A DNA stretch of 64,000 nt, taken from the NCBI GenBank assembly GCA_023053685.1, contig JALIGW010000016.1:10365001-10429000 (forward strand), given 5' to 3'. This DNA comes from Diadophis punctatus similis (Eukaryota > Chordata > Lepidosauria > Squamata > Dipsadidae). The notes below the pieces were generated by a model that saw nothing but the letters and a program-made list of their open reading frames with translations, did no database searches and had not been told where the DNA came from. This document shows positions 10,166-20,803 of the stretch, piece after piece. Within the stretch, counting starts at the first letter, position 1, and the number at the start of each line of letters is the position of its first letter. The translations under genes and the position numbers were made by a program.

Positions 10166-10211
10166 TTTACAAAAGATATTCTAAAAGATATTTTAGAATA
10201 TCTTTTGTAAA
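10166..10211. repeat. Perfect 46-bp hairpin
   Basis: Two perfect 20-bp arms (10,166-10,185 and 10,192-10,211, 'tttacaaaagatattctaaa' and its complement) flank a 6-base loop, agatat. The AT-rich surroundings hold further short palindromes ('aaataagtttacaaataaac'). No target duplication recognised. Confidence 0.9.
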
Positions 10212-10874
10212 AAAATAGTTTTATTTACAAATAAGTTTACAAATAAACTTATTTATACCTCACATATTTATTTATACCTCACATATCTCACGTAGCATTT
10301 AAGACATTTCATTCTGTTGCACCACCAAATGGCCTACATGTTGTCTCAGAGCAAAACACAAGTTAGTTTAAAGAGCTCTATATTTAAGATGGAAGCTGTT
10401 GATAAGGAACTGAATTTTCCCTCTCTTTAAGGGAGCTATTAAAACAGGCTATTTAGGTTTTCCTGTCTGTTAATCCTCACAACCACCTTCACAGCTAAAC
10501 CAGGCTGCGATAGTGCAATTAGCTCAAGGTCAAGTTGATGGATAAAGTAATTGGTTGATTATATTTGTAAGTAGCCTTTCCTCCCAGAATTCAAGGCTGC
10601 ATTCAGGACTTCTCACATCCCATTTGCCCTTAAAAAAAACAATGTTTAAAGGAGATTAAGCTGTGAGTTGGCACTTGCCCTAAAGGGCTTCATTCATAGT
10701 TAGCAGTGGATTTGATCAAGCTTCCCTAATCTTAGCCTGACATGTTCTCCCTAGTGTTTCCCCTCTAATATTAAAAAAAGCTGGCATTATATAGGCTGTC
10801 AAGAACCCTGAAAGCCAAGGTCAACAATGAATTTTCTCTGAGACCAGAGAGAGGAAAATCAGTGCTTTCTATTG
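10212..10874. other. No recognised feature
   Basis: No gene or repeat family recognised. Confidence 0.5.
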
Positions 10875-11106
10875 ACCAGAGGCGATATAGTGGTTAAAGT
10901 GCAGCACTGCAGTTCAGCAGTTCAGCTGTTCAGATCTCACTGGCTCAAGGTTGACTCAGCCTTCCATCCTTCTGAGGTCGGTAAAATGAGGACCCAGATT
11001 GTTGGGGGGCAATATGCTGAACTCTGTAAACCGCTTAGAGAGGGCTGTAAAGCACCATGAAGCGGTATATAAGTCCAAGTGCTATTGCTATTGCTATTGC
11101 TATTGC
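10875..11106 (+). mobile_element. Squamate tRNA-derived SINE, (TATTGC)n tail
   Basis: Same subfamily as 9,013-9,241: head 'gcgatatagtggttaaagtg', B-box region 'gttcagatctcactgg', body 'aatgaggacccagattgttg', tail of four TATTGC units. Confidence 0.92.
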
Positions 11107-11752
11107 ATCTGGAGTAGTTCAGTCCTAATGACATGAGTGGCCATTGTGGGGGGGGGGGGGAATGACCAAAATATCCAGTAAAAATTTAAAGACAGAAAAG
11201 TTAGAATCTGCTTTTTTATTTCAGATCAAAGAAAAGGCCACTGTATGTTTTCACACTTCTAATTTGTTCTAGCTTAAATTAATGTTCCCTGTTTCTGTTT
11301 CATGATCTGTTTTTGTCATGAGGGATTTATCAAAAGCCAAACTTAAGCTATAAGTTAAATCCTACAGAATAAACAGCAACTGGTTTAGCTGCTTAAGGCA
11401 ACCATTATTTTTCTCAATCACCCAATGACTTCCCCCCATTGTTAATGTGGTTCACCATCATGTACATTTTCCAAGGCATGATTTCAAATGTTTTGCGCAG
11501 TGCTAATACTTAGGTTTTTTCAGGCAAGTTTTGTTTAATTATTGGTTTGTTAGTTGGATTTGCACAATATGTTAAACCAGAATGAAACAAAATGGTTTTG
11601 TTTTGGGGGGGGGGGTTGTGTCTGAAAAGGGAACATATTATGGGTCTGCAGTTAGTGGAAGGTGTCTTGGAAGCATTTTTTGCTGGAGTGAAGAATAGGT
11701 AACTCCTATAAACAGGATCGATCATTTAAACAGCTTGTGAAAATTTGGGCCT
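11107..11752. other. No recognised feature; two G-runs
   Basis: Runs of 13 G (about 11,148-11,160) and 10 G (about 11,605-11,614) lie in otherwise unremarkable DNA. Confidence 0.5.
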
Positions 11753-11987
11753 TTAACCCATAACCACAGACCTGCCGTCATACCTGCAACAGTTTTCCAA
11801 AATGTTCGGAACACCCCTATTTTTAGAAATGGACCATTCCGGTTGCGAATAGCTTTTGTTTTCCCACCAATAAGAGTGTGTGCAGCATTTCGCTTGCATC
11901 AGTTATTTGGTGTTTTCTGTAGTGGCATTTGAATTTGAGTTTCGGTCATTTTGACTGCAGATCTTTGTTAACGTATTTTTTTTTATA

Positions 11988-12452
11988 ATGCCGGGCCAAG
12001 TTTTCCGCCAAAAAGAGTGCGATTTGGTGATCCAAACTTTGAGTAAACTTCTAAAATGGTGTGGAGAAGCAGAGACTTATCTGAGTGAAATGGAAATGGA
12101 TTGTGATGAAAATTTTGTAATGGATGATGAGGAACCTGCCGCCGCCATTCTGACATTAGCGATGATGAAGCTCCCAATGAAATTGATGACCAGGTACAAT
12201 CTACGTTGTACAATAATTTATATGGTAAGAACAAATTCAAATGGTCTTCTGCACTTTTTAGAAGCAATAGATCCAGAACTACTAGTCACAATATTGTTGT
12301 GCAATTACCTGGACTACGGCCAGCAGCTAGAAATCTCGGAAATTCACCTACTCCCCTAGAGATTTGGAAATTATTATTTTCTAAAGAAATTATTAGCGCC
12401 ATCATTCAGTGGACCAATGTAAAAATTAGAGAAGAAAGATTGAAATTCAAGG
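11988..12452 (+). pseudogene. piggyBac transposase N-terminal relic
   Basis: The recognisable stretch is PTPLEIWKLLFSKEIISAII then QWTNVKI (about 12,345-12,430), the motif at the start of the piggyBac DDE region ('PLE.W..FF..EI...I...TN'). An acidic segment (12,090-12,160) precedes it, as in family members. The upstream frame starting MPGQVFRQ at 11,988 needs a frameshift to join the motif. The frame continues across the LINE insertion at 14,456 (about 40 codons to a TGA near 14,588). The catalytic aspartates are absent. Confidence 0.7.
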
Positions 12453-12454
12453 AT

Positions 12455-12545
<91 letters not shown>

Positions 12546-14455
12546 TTTGGCATTCTTATATGCCGCCCAACTCCCGGAGGACTCCGGGCGGCGTACAACA
12601 GCAAAAAATACAAGAAACCAATAATAAATATGCATTTAAAAACAAATATAAAAATTAAAACCATAATATTAAAATTATACAATAACCATTCAACAATCAT
12701 ACATACTTGGGGTGAGCTCAATGGATTACGCTCTACCCTCAGCCTGCAGGAAGAGCCATGTCTTAACAGCCTTGCGGAAGGCCAGCAGAGTGGGGATAGT
12801 TCGGGTCTCTGGGGGAAGTTGGTTCCAGAGCACGGGGCCGGCCACAGAGAAGGCTCTCCCCCTAGGGCCCGCCAGCCGGCATTGCTTGGCCGACGGGACC
12901 TGGAGGAAGCCAACTCTGTGGGCACTAACCGGTCGAAGGGAAGTGTGAGGCAGAATGCGGTCCCGGAGATAACCTGGTCCTAAGCCATGAAGGGCTTTAA
13001 AGATGGTGATCAACACCTTGAATCGGACCCGGAGACCGATGGGCAACCAATGCAGCTGGCGGAGTACAGGTGTCACGTGGGTGTACCTTGGCACACCCAC
13101 CACAGCACGCGCAGCCACATTTTGCATCAACTGAAGTCTCCGGATACTCTTCAAGGGTAGCCCCATGTACAGCGCGTTGCAGTAGTCCAGACGGGAGGTG
13201 ACAAGGGCATGAGTGACCGTGAGTAGAGCCTCCTTCTCCAGGTATGGCCGCAACTGGTGCACCAGGCGAACCTGTGCAAAGGCCCCCCTAGCCACAGCAG
13301 AAAGATGGTGATCCAATTTTAGCTGTGGATCTAGGAGGACCCCCAAGTTGCGGACCTGATCTGAGGGAGTCAGTTTCGCTCCCTCGAACATCAAGGAGGG
13401 ACAATTGTCTTGGTCCTTAGGAGGCAATATCGAAAGCCACTCAGTCTTGTCGGGATTAAATCTGAGTCTGTTCCTCCCCATCCAGATCCTAATGTCGGCC
13501 AGGCATCGGCACATTACATCGACTGCCTCCCTGAAATCAGACAGGGTGGTGATGTACAGCTGGGTGTCATCAGCGTACTGGTGGTAACGCACCCCATGTC
13601 TGCGGATGATCTCCCCCAGCGGTTTCATGTAAATGTTAAACAGGATGGGCGAGAGAACCGACCCCTGAGGCACCCCACATGATAGGGGCCTAGGGGACGA
13701 TCTCTGTCCTCCTGTCAACACCGACTGCATCCTGTCGGCGAGATAAGAGGAGAACCACCGTAAAACGGTGCCTCCCACCCCCAACTCGCCGAGACGATGC
13801 AGAAGGATACCATGTTCGATGGTATCGAACGCCGCTGAGAGGTCAAGTAGCACCAGGATGGAGGAATTACCCCCATCCCAGGCCCGCCAGAGATCATCCA
13901 TCAGAGCGACCAAGGCAGTTTCTGTACTGTAGCTGCGCCTGAAGCCTGACTGATAAGGATCTAGATGATCTGTTTCATCCAGAAGCTGCAGAAGCTGAGT
14001 AACCACCACCTTCTCAACAACTTTCCCCAGAAAGGGCAAGTTGGAGACCGGACGATAGTTCTTCAAGTCAGCTGGATCCAGGGAAGGCTTCTTCAGGAGG
14101 GGTCTCACCACCGCAGTTTTTAATGACTGCGGTACGGATCCCTCCCTCAGAGAAGCGGTGACCACCGCCCGGATCCAGCTGCATGCCACCACTCTGCTGG
14201 CCAAAACCAACCAGGAGGGGCACGGGTCCAATAAACAGGTGGAGGTACCCATCGCCCCCACAGCTCTGTCCACATCTTCGGGAAAAACAGGCCCAAACTC
14301 TTCCCATAATGGTGAACTAAGACTAGCCCCTGTCACCTCTATGGACTCTGCCCAGCTAGAGTCCAGGTTTGACCGAATCTGAGCGACTTTATCCGACAGA
14401 AACTCAGCAAATTCCTCAGCTCTGCCTTGTAAGTGTTCCTCGCCCCCCCCCCTTT
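12455..14455 (-). mobile_element. CR1/L3-type LINE, 5'-truncated, 3' (AAAT)n tail
   Basis: Read on the - strand, the element starts inside ORF2 at 14,455, runs through the RT, then a 3' UTR ending with 'ccgcccggagtcctccggga' and a long AAAT tract (12,455-12,549). ggat on both sides (12,451-12,454 and 14,456-14,459) is a short possible target duplication. Related 3' ends occur at 4,115, 36,857 and 47,493. The endonuclease domain is lost by truncation. It is the youngest-looking LINE in the window, since its RT frame is still open. Confidence 0.88.
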
Positions 14456-14534
14456 GGATGGAGAAACAAAAAGTGTCCTGCGTGATGTGGCTTTGATAGA
14501 GATCAGTTTTTGGGTTTACTGCTCTATACATCAA
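12726..14534 (-). CDS. LINE ORF2 reverse transcriptase (partial, open frame)
   Basis: A 602-codon open frame. Residues 1 to about 26 come from the piggyBac flank, so the methionine is accidental and the LINE protein begins near residue 27. RT landmarks follow in order: NYRPVSNL (159-166), LLDLSAAFDTIEH (229-241), CGVPQGSVLSPILFN (286-300) and the catalytic YADD (320-323, nt 13,566-13,577). The C-terminal CR1-type region has 'RLDYCNALYMGLP' and 'LHWLPIGLRVRFKVL'. No frameshift or stop is present in about 575 codons. The N-terminal apurinic-like endonuclease is absent, so the copy cannot prime new insertions alone. Jockey superfamily (CR1/L3) is confident; exact clade is not. Confidence 0.9.
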   Translation of the reverse strand: MMYRAVNPKTDLYQSHITQDTFCFSIQRGGGEEHLQGRAEEFAEFLSDKVAQIRSNLDSSWAESIEVTGASLSSPLWEEFGPVFPEDVDRAVGAMGTSTCLLDPCPSWLVLASRVVACSWIRAVVTASLREGSVPQSLKTAVVRPLLKKPSLDPADLKNYRPVSNLPFLGKVVEKVVVTQLLQLLDETDHLDPYQSGFRRSYSTETALVALMDDLWRAWDGGNSSILVLLDLSAAFDTIEHGILLHRLGELGVGGTVLRWFSSYLADRMQSVLTGGQRSSPRPLSCGVPQGSVLSPILFNIYMKPLGEIIRRHGVRYHQYADDTQLYITTLSDFREAVDVMCRCLADIRIWMGRNRLRFNPDKTEWLSILPPKDQDNCPSLMFEGAKLTPSDQVRNLGVLLDPQLKLDHHLSAVARGAFAQVRLVHQLRPYLEKEALLTVTHALVTSRLDYCNALYMGLPLKSIRRLQLMQNVAARAVVGVPRYTHVTPVLRQLHWLPIGLRVRFKVLITIFKALHGLGPGYLRDRILPHTSLRPVSAHRVGFLQVPSAKQCRLAGPRGRAFSVAGPVLWNQLPPETRTIPTLLAFRKAVKTWLFLQAEGRA

Positions 14535-14644
14535 TTTTTAGATCCAACCATGAAAACATCGAATGTCTTTTTGCTTCTGAGGTCATTGTGACCTCATGTC
14601 TGTAATAGCATAGCCAAAATACTACGTCTGTGGTTAAGGGTTAA

Positions 14645-17010
14645 GCAGGAATTTGGGGAATGAGTCAATGAAGAATGTCCCAGAGTGCTGCCTATTGTTG
14701 TTTTGATGTTGTTATCAAGTTTAAATTGTATGTTTGAATAAATGTGTGTATACACTGACACCCACATGCCCACTTGCAAACACTCTGCCTTATTTCATTT
14801 CTGCTGGTTGATCTATTGTCATATCACTTTGGAGGTTGCTTTGATTTGCTTGATTGAAGTGGCAGGAAAGCACTTGCAATAAATAAAGAAGTTAAATAAA
14901 TAAAACAGGCTTGGCACATTGGATGAATTAAGCTGGTGACTCCTTTCATGCTGCCTGTTAAAGAAACAAGCTGGCAATAACAAGGGCGAAAGCAAGGGGA
15001 TATTCACTATAAATGTGGAATAAGTGGAAAAAGAATGAACGATTAAGTAATAACATCAATGAATACTTGATAAAGTGTTCTGACCTATTGGTTCTTGGGT
15101 TCTAACACTGATTCAGTGTTCAATATTTGTGTCTTGGATTGTAAATACTGTATTTTATTGTAAATACTGTATTTTACATTAGGAGAGTGGATTTAAATAT
15201 TACCTTTATTTTATGGATTGTCAAATGAATTAATTGACCTTGATTATGCAAATGCCTGTGACATTGGGTTTGATTTAATATGGACAAGCTTTACAATCTA
15301 CTCAGATTTTTTTAACCTCATTCTTACAGAGAAAATGATTTTAGATCTGTGAAAAAAACATATTTTTAATGACAGGCTACCTCTTTCAGCTTGATTTGGA
15401 ATTATTCCAGAACTTGAAAGATCTTTTGACAAGCCTTTGGGAATACATTATGTCTGATTTCCAGAATTACTCTCCCCATTTTAGAAGGTAATTATTTATA
15501 ACTTGTTGGAGCTGTGTACACAAACATTACTTTACCACACACCTGTAAATGCACTTGAAATGAAATAATCTTGTATGTATTCATGATGAAAAGGTTCTTA
15601 GAAATTCAGTTGCTTTCTGCTAAGGAAAAAAAAATCTGCATTGCAAAATTCAGAAAAATATGGATTTTGGAATTGTTTGCCCTCTGGTTCAGGAGCAGAT
15701 TCTAGTTGGTATAAAATCTAATATTTCCTCCATGTTTGTGTAAAATCAGACTTATCAAATCAAGATCCTTCTTGCTGAGTTTGGAATTAGTTTGGAAATT
15801 TCAGCATTGGAAATATAAGACCAATGGATATTTTGGCAATCTACATCTGTTAAATTGCTGATCTTTTCATTATTCATAAACAGTTTCCTATACCAGTCTA
15901 AGTATTTAGACCATGTGTTTGTTGGGTAATAACTTATGATAAATTTCATGTAAATATTTTTCCTGTATGTTTTCTTTAAACAGTTGAAAATATTCCTGCT
16001 TTCTGGATGAAGTGACCAATTAACTTGAAATATGAGACAGCTTGTATACTGCTCCAAACACCATATATTCCATATTTTTAAAGAGAATGACATTATAGAG
16101 CTTGCTTTTATTATAAAGCACTGTAATGTTTTTTTCTGAATCTTCCCAAGATATTATTCAAAAACCGTGCTGCCATTTTATGCGATTTCATTAGCCTTTA
16201 TCTTTAGAATTTCTACAAAATAAATGCTGAATTTATTCTGCACATGCAGCAAAGCAAATGGAATCCATTAGTATATTGGAGGGTGGACCTACAACAAAAA
16301 CCAAGGAATTGTACTGTACATATTCCCAATTTACTGCCAAATATTTCCTGGCTACTCCATTGCAGTTCAGAACTATTCAATGTTTCCTACAGAAACTAAT
16401 AGCAAGTGGAAACATTTGGTGGAGAAACTTGGCCATAAAACAGTTTAAATACCTCTGAGCCAAGTTGATCCCATTAAAAGCCCAGTTGAGAAAGATTTAG
16501 GTGTAATTATGATCCTTTGAAAACAGCAATAACAGTTGGGAGAGTTTACCGTCCTAACAGGAAGAGGTTGTTAAGATCTAGGATTAGTTCTCTATGTACA
16601 GTCAATCTTTTACTTTGATACATTCTCAAGATGGCCATCTCATAGACTGCGAGAGTCTTGGACTTGACATTATATTGGGCTTGTGATTGATGGTACTGGG
16701 CTCAGCAGGCTAGCAACTGAGATGACCTTTTTTTGATAAATATATGAACTCAGAAACCTATTTTACCGTAGATACTTTCTGGCTAAAATCCAGCTTTCAT
16801 CAAGCCACTGGATCTAGCTTTGGTTTGCACCCAAAACCAGTTTGTAAGACTACAGATAAGACAGTCCCTGACTTCACTCCTGGCCTGAAAATAGTTTAAA
16901 AAAACACCTTTATAGTTTGGAGCAAATAGACCTTGCAACCTTATCTGATCTTAGCTTTAAGCAAGTGTGTTACTAGCAGAATAACTAAGAACGCTGTTAT
17001 CATTTGCAGA
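14645..17010. other. No recognised feature
   Basis: 2.4 kb of AT-rich DNA. A direct duplication of 'gtaaatactgtattttatt' lies near 15,140-15,175. No exon-like frame or transposon recognised. Confidence 0.55.
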
Positions 17011-17014
17011 CACA

Positions 17015-17015
<1 letters not shown>

Positions 17016-17100
<85 letters not shown>

Positions 17101-17119
17101 CCTCCCTCCCTCCCTCCCT

Positions 17120-17167
<48 letters not shown>
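17016..17167. repeat. (TC)n(CCCT)n(TC)n microsatellite
   Basis: About 80 bases of TC, an inner run of CCCT (17,096-17,127) and again TC. One strand is all pyrimidine, which favours triplex DNA. Poly-SL and poly-RE frames here are artefacts. Confidence 0.95.
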
Positions 17168-17525
17168 AATACTGAAACATAAGCATTTTTCCAAGTCAAG
17201 TTTTAAGCTCTCAGGCAGAGTGATGGCAATAATAATGATGATGGCTGAGAGAGAAACAAGATTGTCTTAAATGTTTTACTTGAGATAAATGAGTACATTT
17301 CACCCAGTAATAAATGGAAAATTCAAGTATAAGGTATTACATTTGTTTTATTAAAGCAGAAATGTCCAAATTAACATTATCAAGTTACAAGATTCTATGG
17401 GAGTGGGCGGATTGATGCAGGACCAGTAAAGGAGAATGTTTGTAGCTTAGCATTGAAATGAGGGGTCCTTGATGCTCTCTGAGCTTGGTTTTCTTGCAGA
17501 GGTTTCACTACCCATACTAGGTAAC
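17168..17525. other. No recognised feature
   Basis: Nothing recognised. Note that 'tttggttactttcttgcac'-like words appear on both sides of the next MITE only as flanking host DNA. Confidence 0.4.
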
Positions 17526-17533
17526 ATCATCAC

Positions 17534-17880
17534 CAAGGGGTGGGTTCTAACTTACCTCGCTGCTGGTTCGCTTCCTCCCACTCTGCGTCGGCGTGCCTCG
17601 TGGGCACGTGCGCGCATGCACAGTGTTGAAAAATCTGGAAAAAATATTTTAAAAGCCAAGAACAAGATGGCGACTGCATGCACAGTGCTGGAAACTCGGC
17701 TTCTGCACATGCTCAGAAGAAAAAAAATTCAAAAAAAATTCAAAAATTTTTTTTAAAAAAAGATGGCGGTGCCCACGGACCAGCACCGACCGAACCGGAT
17801 CCGTGATATCATTGTGATGTCACCAGCAGGTCGCTACCAGTTCGGGAGAACCAGTCCAAACCGGGAGGAACCCACCTCTG
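17534..17880. mobile_element. hAT MITE with perfect 8-bp TSD
   Basis: The ends 'caaggggtgggttctaactt' and 'aaccgggaggaacccacctc' are imperfect inverted repeats. The 8-bp duplication atcatcac is perfect (17,526-17,533 and 17,881-17,888). The interior has 'gcgcatgcaca' and 'ggcgac' GC-rich blocks shared with 34,466, 46,069, 54,546 and 58,685. No transposase. 347 bp. Confidence 0.9.
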
Positions 17881-18191
17881 ATCATCACCTCTAGTCTAGC
17901 ACTAACACTGATGTTATCTAGTTTGGGTAATGAAACATGTGCAAGAAAGTAACCAAACTCAGAGAGCACCAAGGACCCCTCATTGATGCAGAAAGTTGAG
18001 AGGACAGATAATTGTTAGCAAAGCAGTAGTGTGGGCATAGTCTTCTATCTAAGTCCCATGATTCCAAGTCTCTCATGCTTTCTTATAGTCCAGCAGCATC
18101 CCTTCAAGGTCAGGTATTCTGACTAATTCCTGTCTACAGGTAACCAAGTCCTTTGACTCTTAACCTGTCCCAAGAGGTTATGCAGTGTGGG

Positions 18192-18507
18192 CAGTGGTGA
18201 AATCCATTTTTTTTACTACCGGTTCTGTGGGCGTGGCTTGGTGAGCATGGCAGGGGAAGGATACTGCAAAATCCCCATTCCCTCCCCACTCCTGGGGGAA
18301 GGATACTGCAAAATCCCCATTCCCTCCCCACTCCTGGGGGAAGGATACTGCAAAATCTCCATTCCCACCCCACTCAGGGGCCAGCCAGAGGTGGTATTTG
18401 CCGGTTCTCCGAACTACTCAAAATTTCCGCTACCGTTCTCCGAACTACTCAAAATTTCTGCTACCGGTTCTCCAGAACCTGTCAGAACCTGCTGGATTTC
18501 ACCCTTG
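18192..18507. mobile_element. hAT MITE with perfect 8-bp TSD and inner tandem repeat
   Basis: Ends 'cagtggtgaaatcc' and 'ggatttcacccttg'. The duplication agtgtggg is perfect (18,184-18,191 and 18,508-18,515). The interior (18,254-18,376) holds three near-identical units of about 42 bp ('ggaaggatactgcaaaatcc...'). The opposite-oriented copy at 25,371-25,712 has two units. 316 bp, no coding potential. Confidence 0.9.
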
Positions 18508-18840
18508 AGTGTGGGTGTCATCAGCTCTGCATATCTGGGGTGTTATTCTTCAGCTCTTCTCCATCTCGTGAACATTTCCTTTTCTTATAGTAGGTTGTTT
18601 ATGTTCAGTGAATTATCAAGATGTTCTGTACTCTGGTACCTGCGTATTTGGCTTCCTATTTGCAATGTATTATGTAGCAAATTTATGAAAAAAGTAAATG
18701 ACAGGTATTTGTAATAAGCCCAACTCCCACTGGTAATTAAAATAAAATTGGATTTAAATGACTCGCTATATAGCAAATTATAAGCTACAACATGTAAGTC
18801 ATACAACTGATTCCATTCCATTTATTTACAATATGTAAGT

Positions 18841-18878
18841 CATACAATTCATTCCATTCCATTCCATTCCATTCCATC
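18841..18878. repeat. (ATTCC)n short tract
   Basis: Six ATTCC-like pentamers in 'attcattccattccattcc' and following bases. An isolated 'gattccattccatttattta' lies just upstream. Confidence 0.8.
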
Positions 18879-19029
18879 TAATTTATACAGGTATCCATCT
18901 TATAATAATCTCACCGCAGCATATAGCAAAACTAAAACAATATATATCTAAAATCATTATTAACAAATATAATGCATGGCTTTCCCTAAGACACACATAA
19001 CTGCTTGCTCCCTTGCATTATGCACTAGC

Positions 19030-19440
19030 TGAGGTTTTCAGATACTCTTGGGCTCTTTATTGCAGTTCAGAACTATTGTAGAGCAGCCCCATGTAGACCA
19101 TATTGCAATAGTCCATCTGGGAGGTGACTAGGGCATGAGTTGATCTAGGAACAGGTGCAATTGATTCACAATTCAAAGTTATCTAGAGGCCCTCTTAGCC
19201 ATGATTGCTCTTTGAGCTGGAGCTGTGAATCCAGGAAGACCTCAGATTGCACACAGGGTCTCTTTGGGAAACTCATCCAGAGAAGGTATAGTTCTGGAAC
19301 CAGCGGGCCCCAAAAACCAAAGCCACTCACTCTGTCAGCTGAAGTCCTTTTGTTCCCTATCCAGATCCTCACAATCTTCAGACACTGGGATAGGACACCA
19401 TTGCTTAATTCACCAGGAGCAGAGATATACAGTTGGGTAT
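19030..19440 (-). mobile_element. CR1/L3-type LINE fragment, degenerate
   Basis: Antisense DNA similar in order to 13,150-13,580: 'agcagccccatgtagac', 'gtccatctgggaggtgac', 'gtccttttgttccctatccagatcctcacaat', 'gagatatacagttgggt'. It represents the RT C-terminal half with indels and stops. Confidence 0.65.
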
Positions 19441-19617
19441 AATCAAAATATAATATTAGGCATGTCACTAGAAGGAAAAAAAATCACAAAATTGTGTCTC
19501 ACTTGTTTTGGCCGTGTCACATGGGATAATTTACTAGAGATAGCACTTATGTTGGGAAGAGTTCGTGATAAAAGGAAACCAGGCCACCGAAGAACACAAT
19601 GGCTGGACACATCAAAG
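19441..19617 (+). mobile_element. BovB/RTE-like LINE C-terminal relic
   Basis: The translation contains 'GKITKLCLTCFGRVTWDNLL'-like and 'DKRKPGHRRTQWLDTSK' segments. They correspond to the 'EGKRRRGRQRMRWLDG' region of the BovB copy at 28,745-29,249. Strongly decayed. Confidence 0.5.
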
Positions 19618-20008
19618 TGTAAGGGTTCTGACACATGGCCTAATTAAATCATGAGCCTCAAGCCAAGCTTCAAAAGAAATCCAGTTATTTATTAGGAGCT
19701 TCATATCAGCATGGACCAGTGGAGCCAACTCTGACCTCAGTGAATTCATGCTTTGCCTCTGACCCTGTTTCCCCCTCCCCCAATATGTATCATAAGTCAC
19801 GTTCCCCAACGAAGCAATTTTGCGGGTTGTAAAAGTCACTCCCTCCAGCTACTGTGGGTTTCTGTGGAGATGACCTTGGTATATTGGTTGGAATGTGCCT
19901 TGTTTTGACTGAGATGCCAGCTCCTTGATGCAGCTGCGAAGTTCGCTTCCCCATCCCCCTTGCCTATGGCAACTCGAGAGCAGGTCAGGGATGCTTTGGG
20001 AGTTGACA
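19618..20008 (-). mobile_element. Solo LTR of an LTR retrotransposon
   Basis: It begins TGT and ends ACA, is 391 bp long, and has 5-bp flanks caaag/cagag (19,613-19,617 and 20,009-20,013, 4 of 5 match). 'caaaagaaatccagttattt' reads on the - strand as a tract with an AATAAA signal, so the LTR is antisense. It is homologous along most of its length to 52,223-52,583 and more weakly to 57,053-57,456. No internal coding region or second LTR is nearby, so it is a recombined remnant. Confidence 0.75.
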
Positions 20009-20276
20009 CAGAGCTGATACCAACCACTTATGTAAGGGAAGAAGAACCATTCAGGTTGTTTTTATTTACTTTCCAGGATCCAGCCAAGGTGAATTCTTTG
20101 TTTAATGTTAAATTTATTTAACATTTGCTTCTTGGTGTTTTTTTTTTTTTTTTGTACACAAGAATTTTTTTCTTGTTCTTAGTGTTGGATGTTCATTTTT
20201 CTGTTTTGTATTTTATTCTTGTTGATAAAAATAAATTGGGGGGGAAAGAGCAGAGAACAATTCAAAGAAACAAAGA
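20009..20276. other. No recognised feature; T-run
   Basis: A homopolymer T run of about 16 lies at 20,138-20,153; otherwise nothing recognised. Confidence 0.4.
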
Positions 20277-20705
20277 TGATTAGGGGACTGGAGGCTAAAA
20301 CATATGAAGAATGGTTGCAGGAACTGGAAGAATATGAAGAACGTTGCAGGAACTATGTCTAGTTTAATGAAAAGAAGGACTAGGGGAGACATGATAGCAG
20401 TGTTCCAATATCTCAAGGGATGCCACAAAGAAGAGGGAGTCAAGCTATTCTCCAAAGCACCTGAGGGCAGGACAAGAAGCAATGGGTGGAAACTAATCAA
20501 GGAGAGAAGCAACTTAGAACTAAGGAGAAATTTCCTGACAGTTAGAACAATTAATCAATGGAATAACTTGCCTCCAGAAGTTGTGAATGCTCCAACACTG
20601 GAAGTTTTTAAGACGATTTTGGATAACCATTTGTCTGAAGTGGTGTAGGGTTTCCTGCCTAAGCAGGGGGTTGGACTAGAAGACCTCCAAGGTCCCTTCC
20701 AACTC
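20277..20705 (+). mobile_element. CR1 LINE 3' end
   Basis: One of the longest CR1 copies here: 'ggggactggaggctaaaaca' to 'ccaaggtcccttccaactct'. The coding part reads MSSLMKRRTRGDMIAVFQYL and on to LEVFKTILDNHLSEVV, then a stop. That is the CR1 ORF2 C-terminus. The usual ATTCT tail is replaced by GTT triplets and TTTCC/ATTCC pentamers (20,706-20,800). Confidence 0.9.
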
Positions 20706-20736
<31 letters not shown>

Positions 20737-20803
20737 ATTTCCTTTCCTTTCCTTTCCTTTCCATTCCATTCCATTCCATTCCATTCCATTCCATTACATT
20801 ACA
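20706..20803. repeat. (GTT)n(TTTCC)n(ATTCC)n compound microsatellite
   Basis: It directly abuts the CR1 3' end, where CR1 copies normally carry ATTCT octamers or pentamers, so it probably grew from the CR1 tail. Confidence 0.9.

Larger units (their letters stand above)
11757..14640 (+). mobile_element. piggyBac element, internally deleted, carrying a LINE
   Basis: Inverted ends 'cccataaccacagac' (11,757) and 'gtctgtggttaaggg' (to 14,640) match at 14 of 15 positions. Each is bounded outside by TTAA (11,753-11,756 and 14,641-14,644), the signature target duplication of piggyBac. Inside, 11,985-12,452 and 14,456-14,575 encode a decayed transposase N-terminal part. Without the inserted LINE the element is about 0.9 kb, so most of the transposase is missing and it must be non-autonomous. 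Confidence 0.85.

Noticed and set aside
16933..17270. Poly-SL / poly-RE frames
   Set aside because: Simple TC repeat, no gene.
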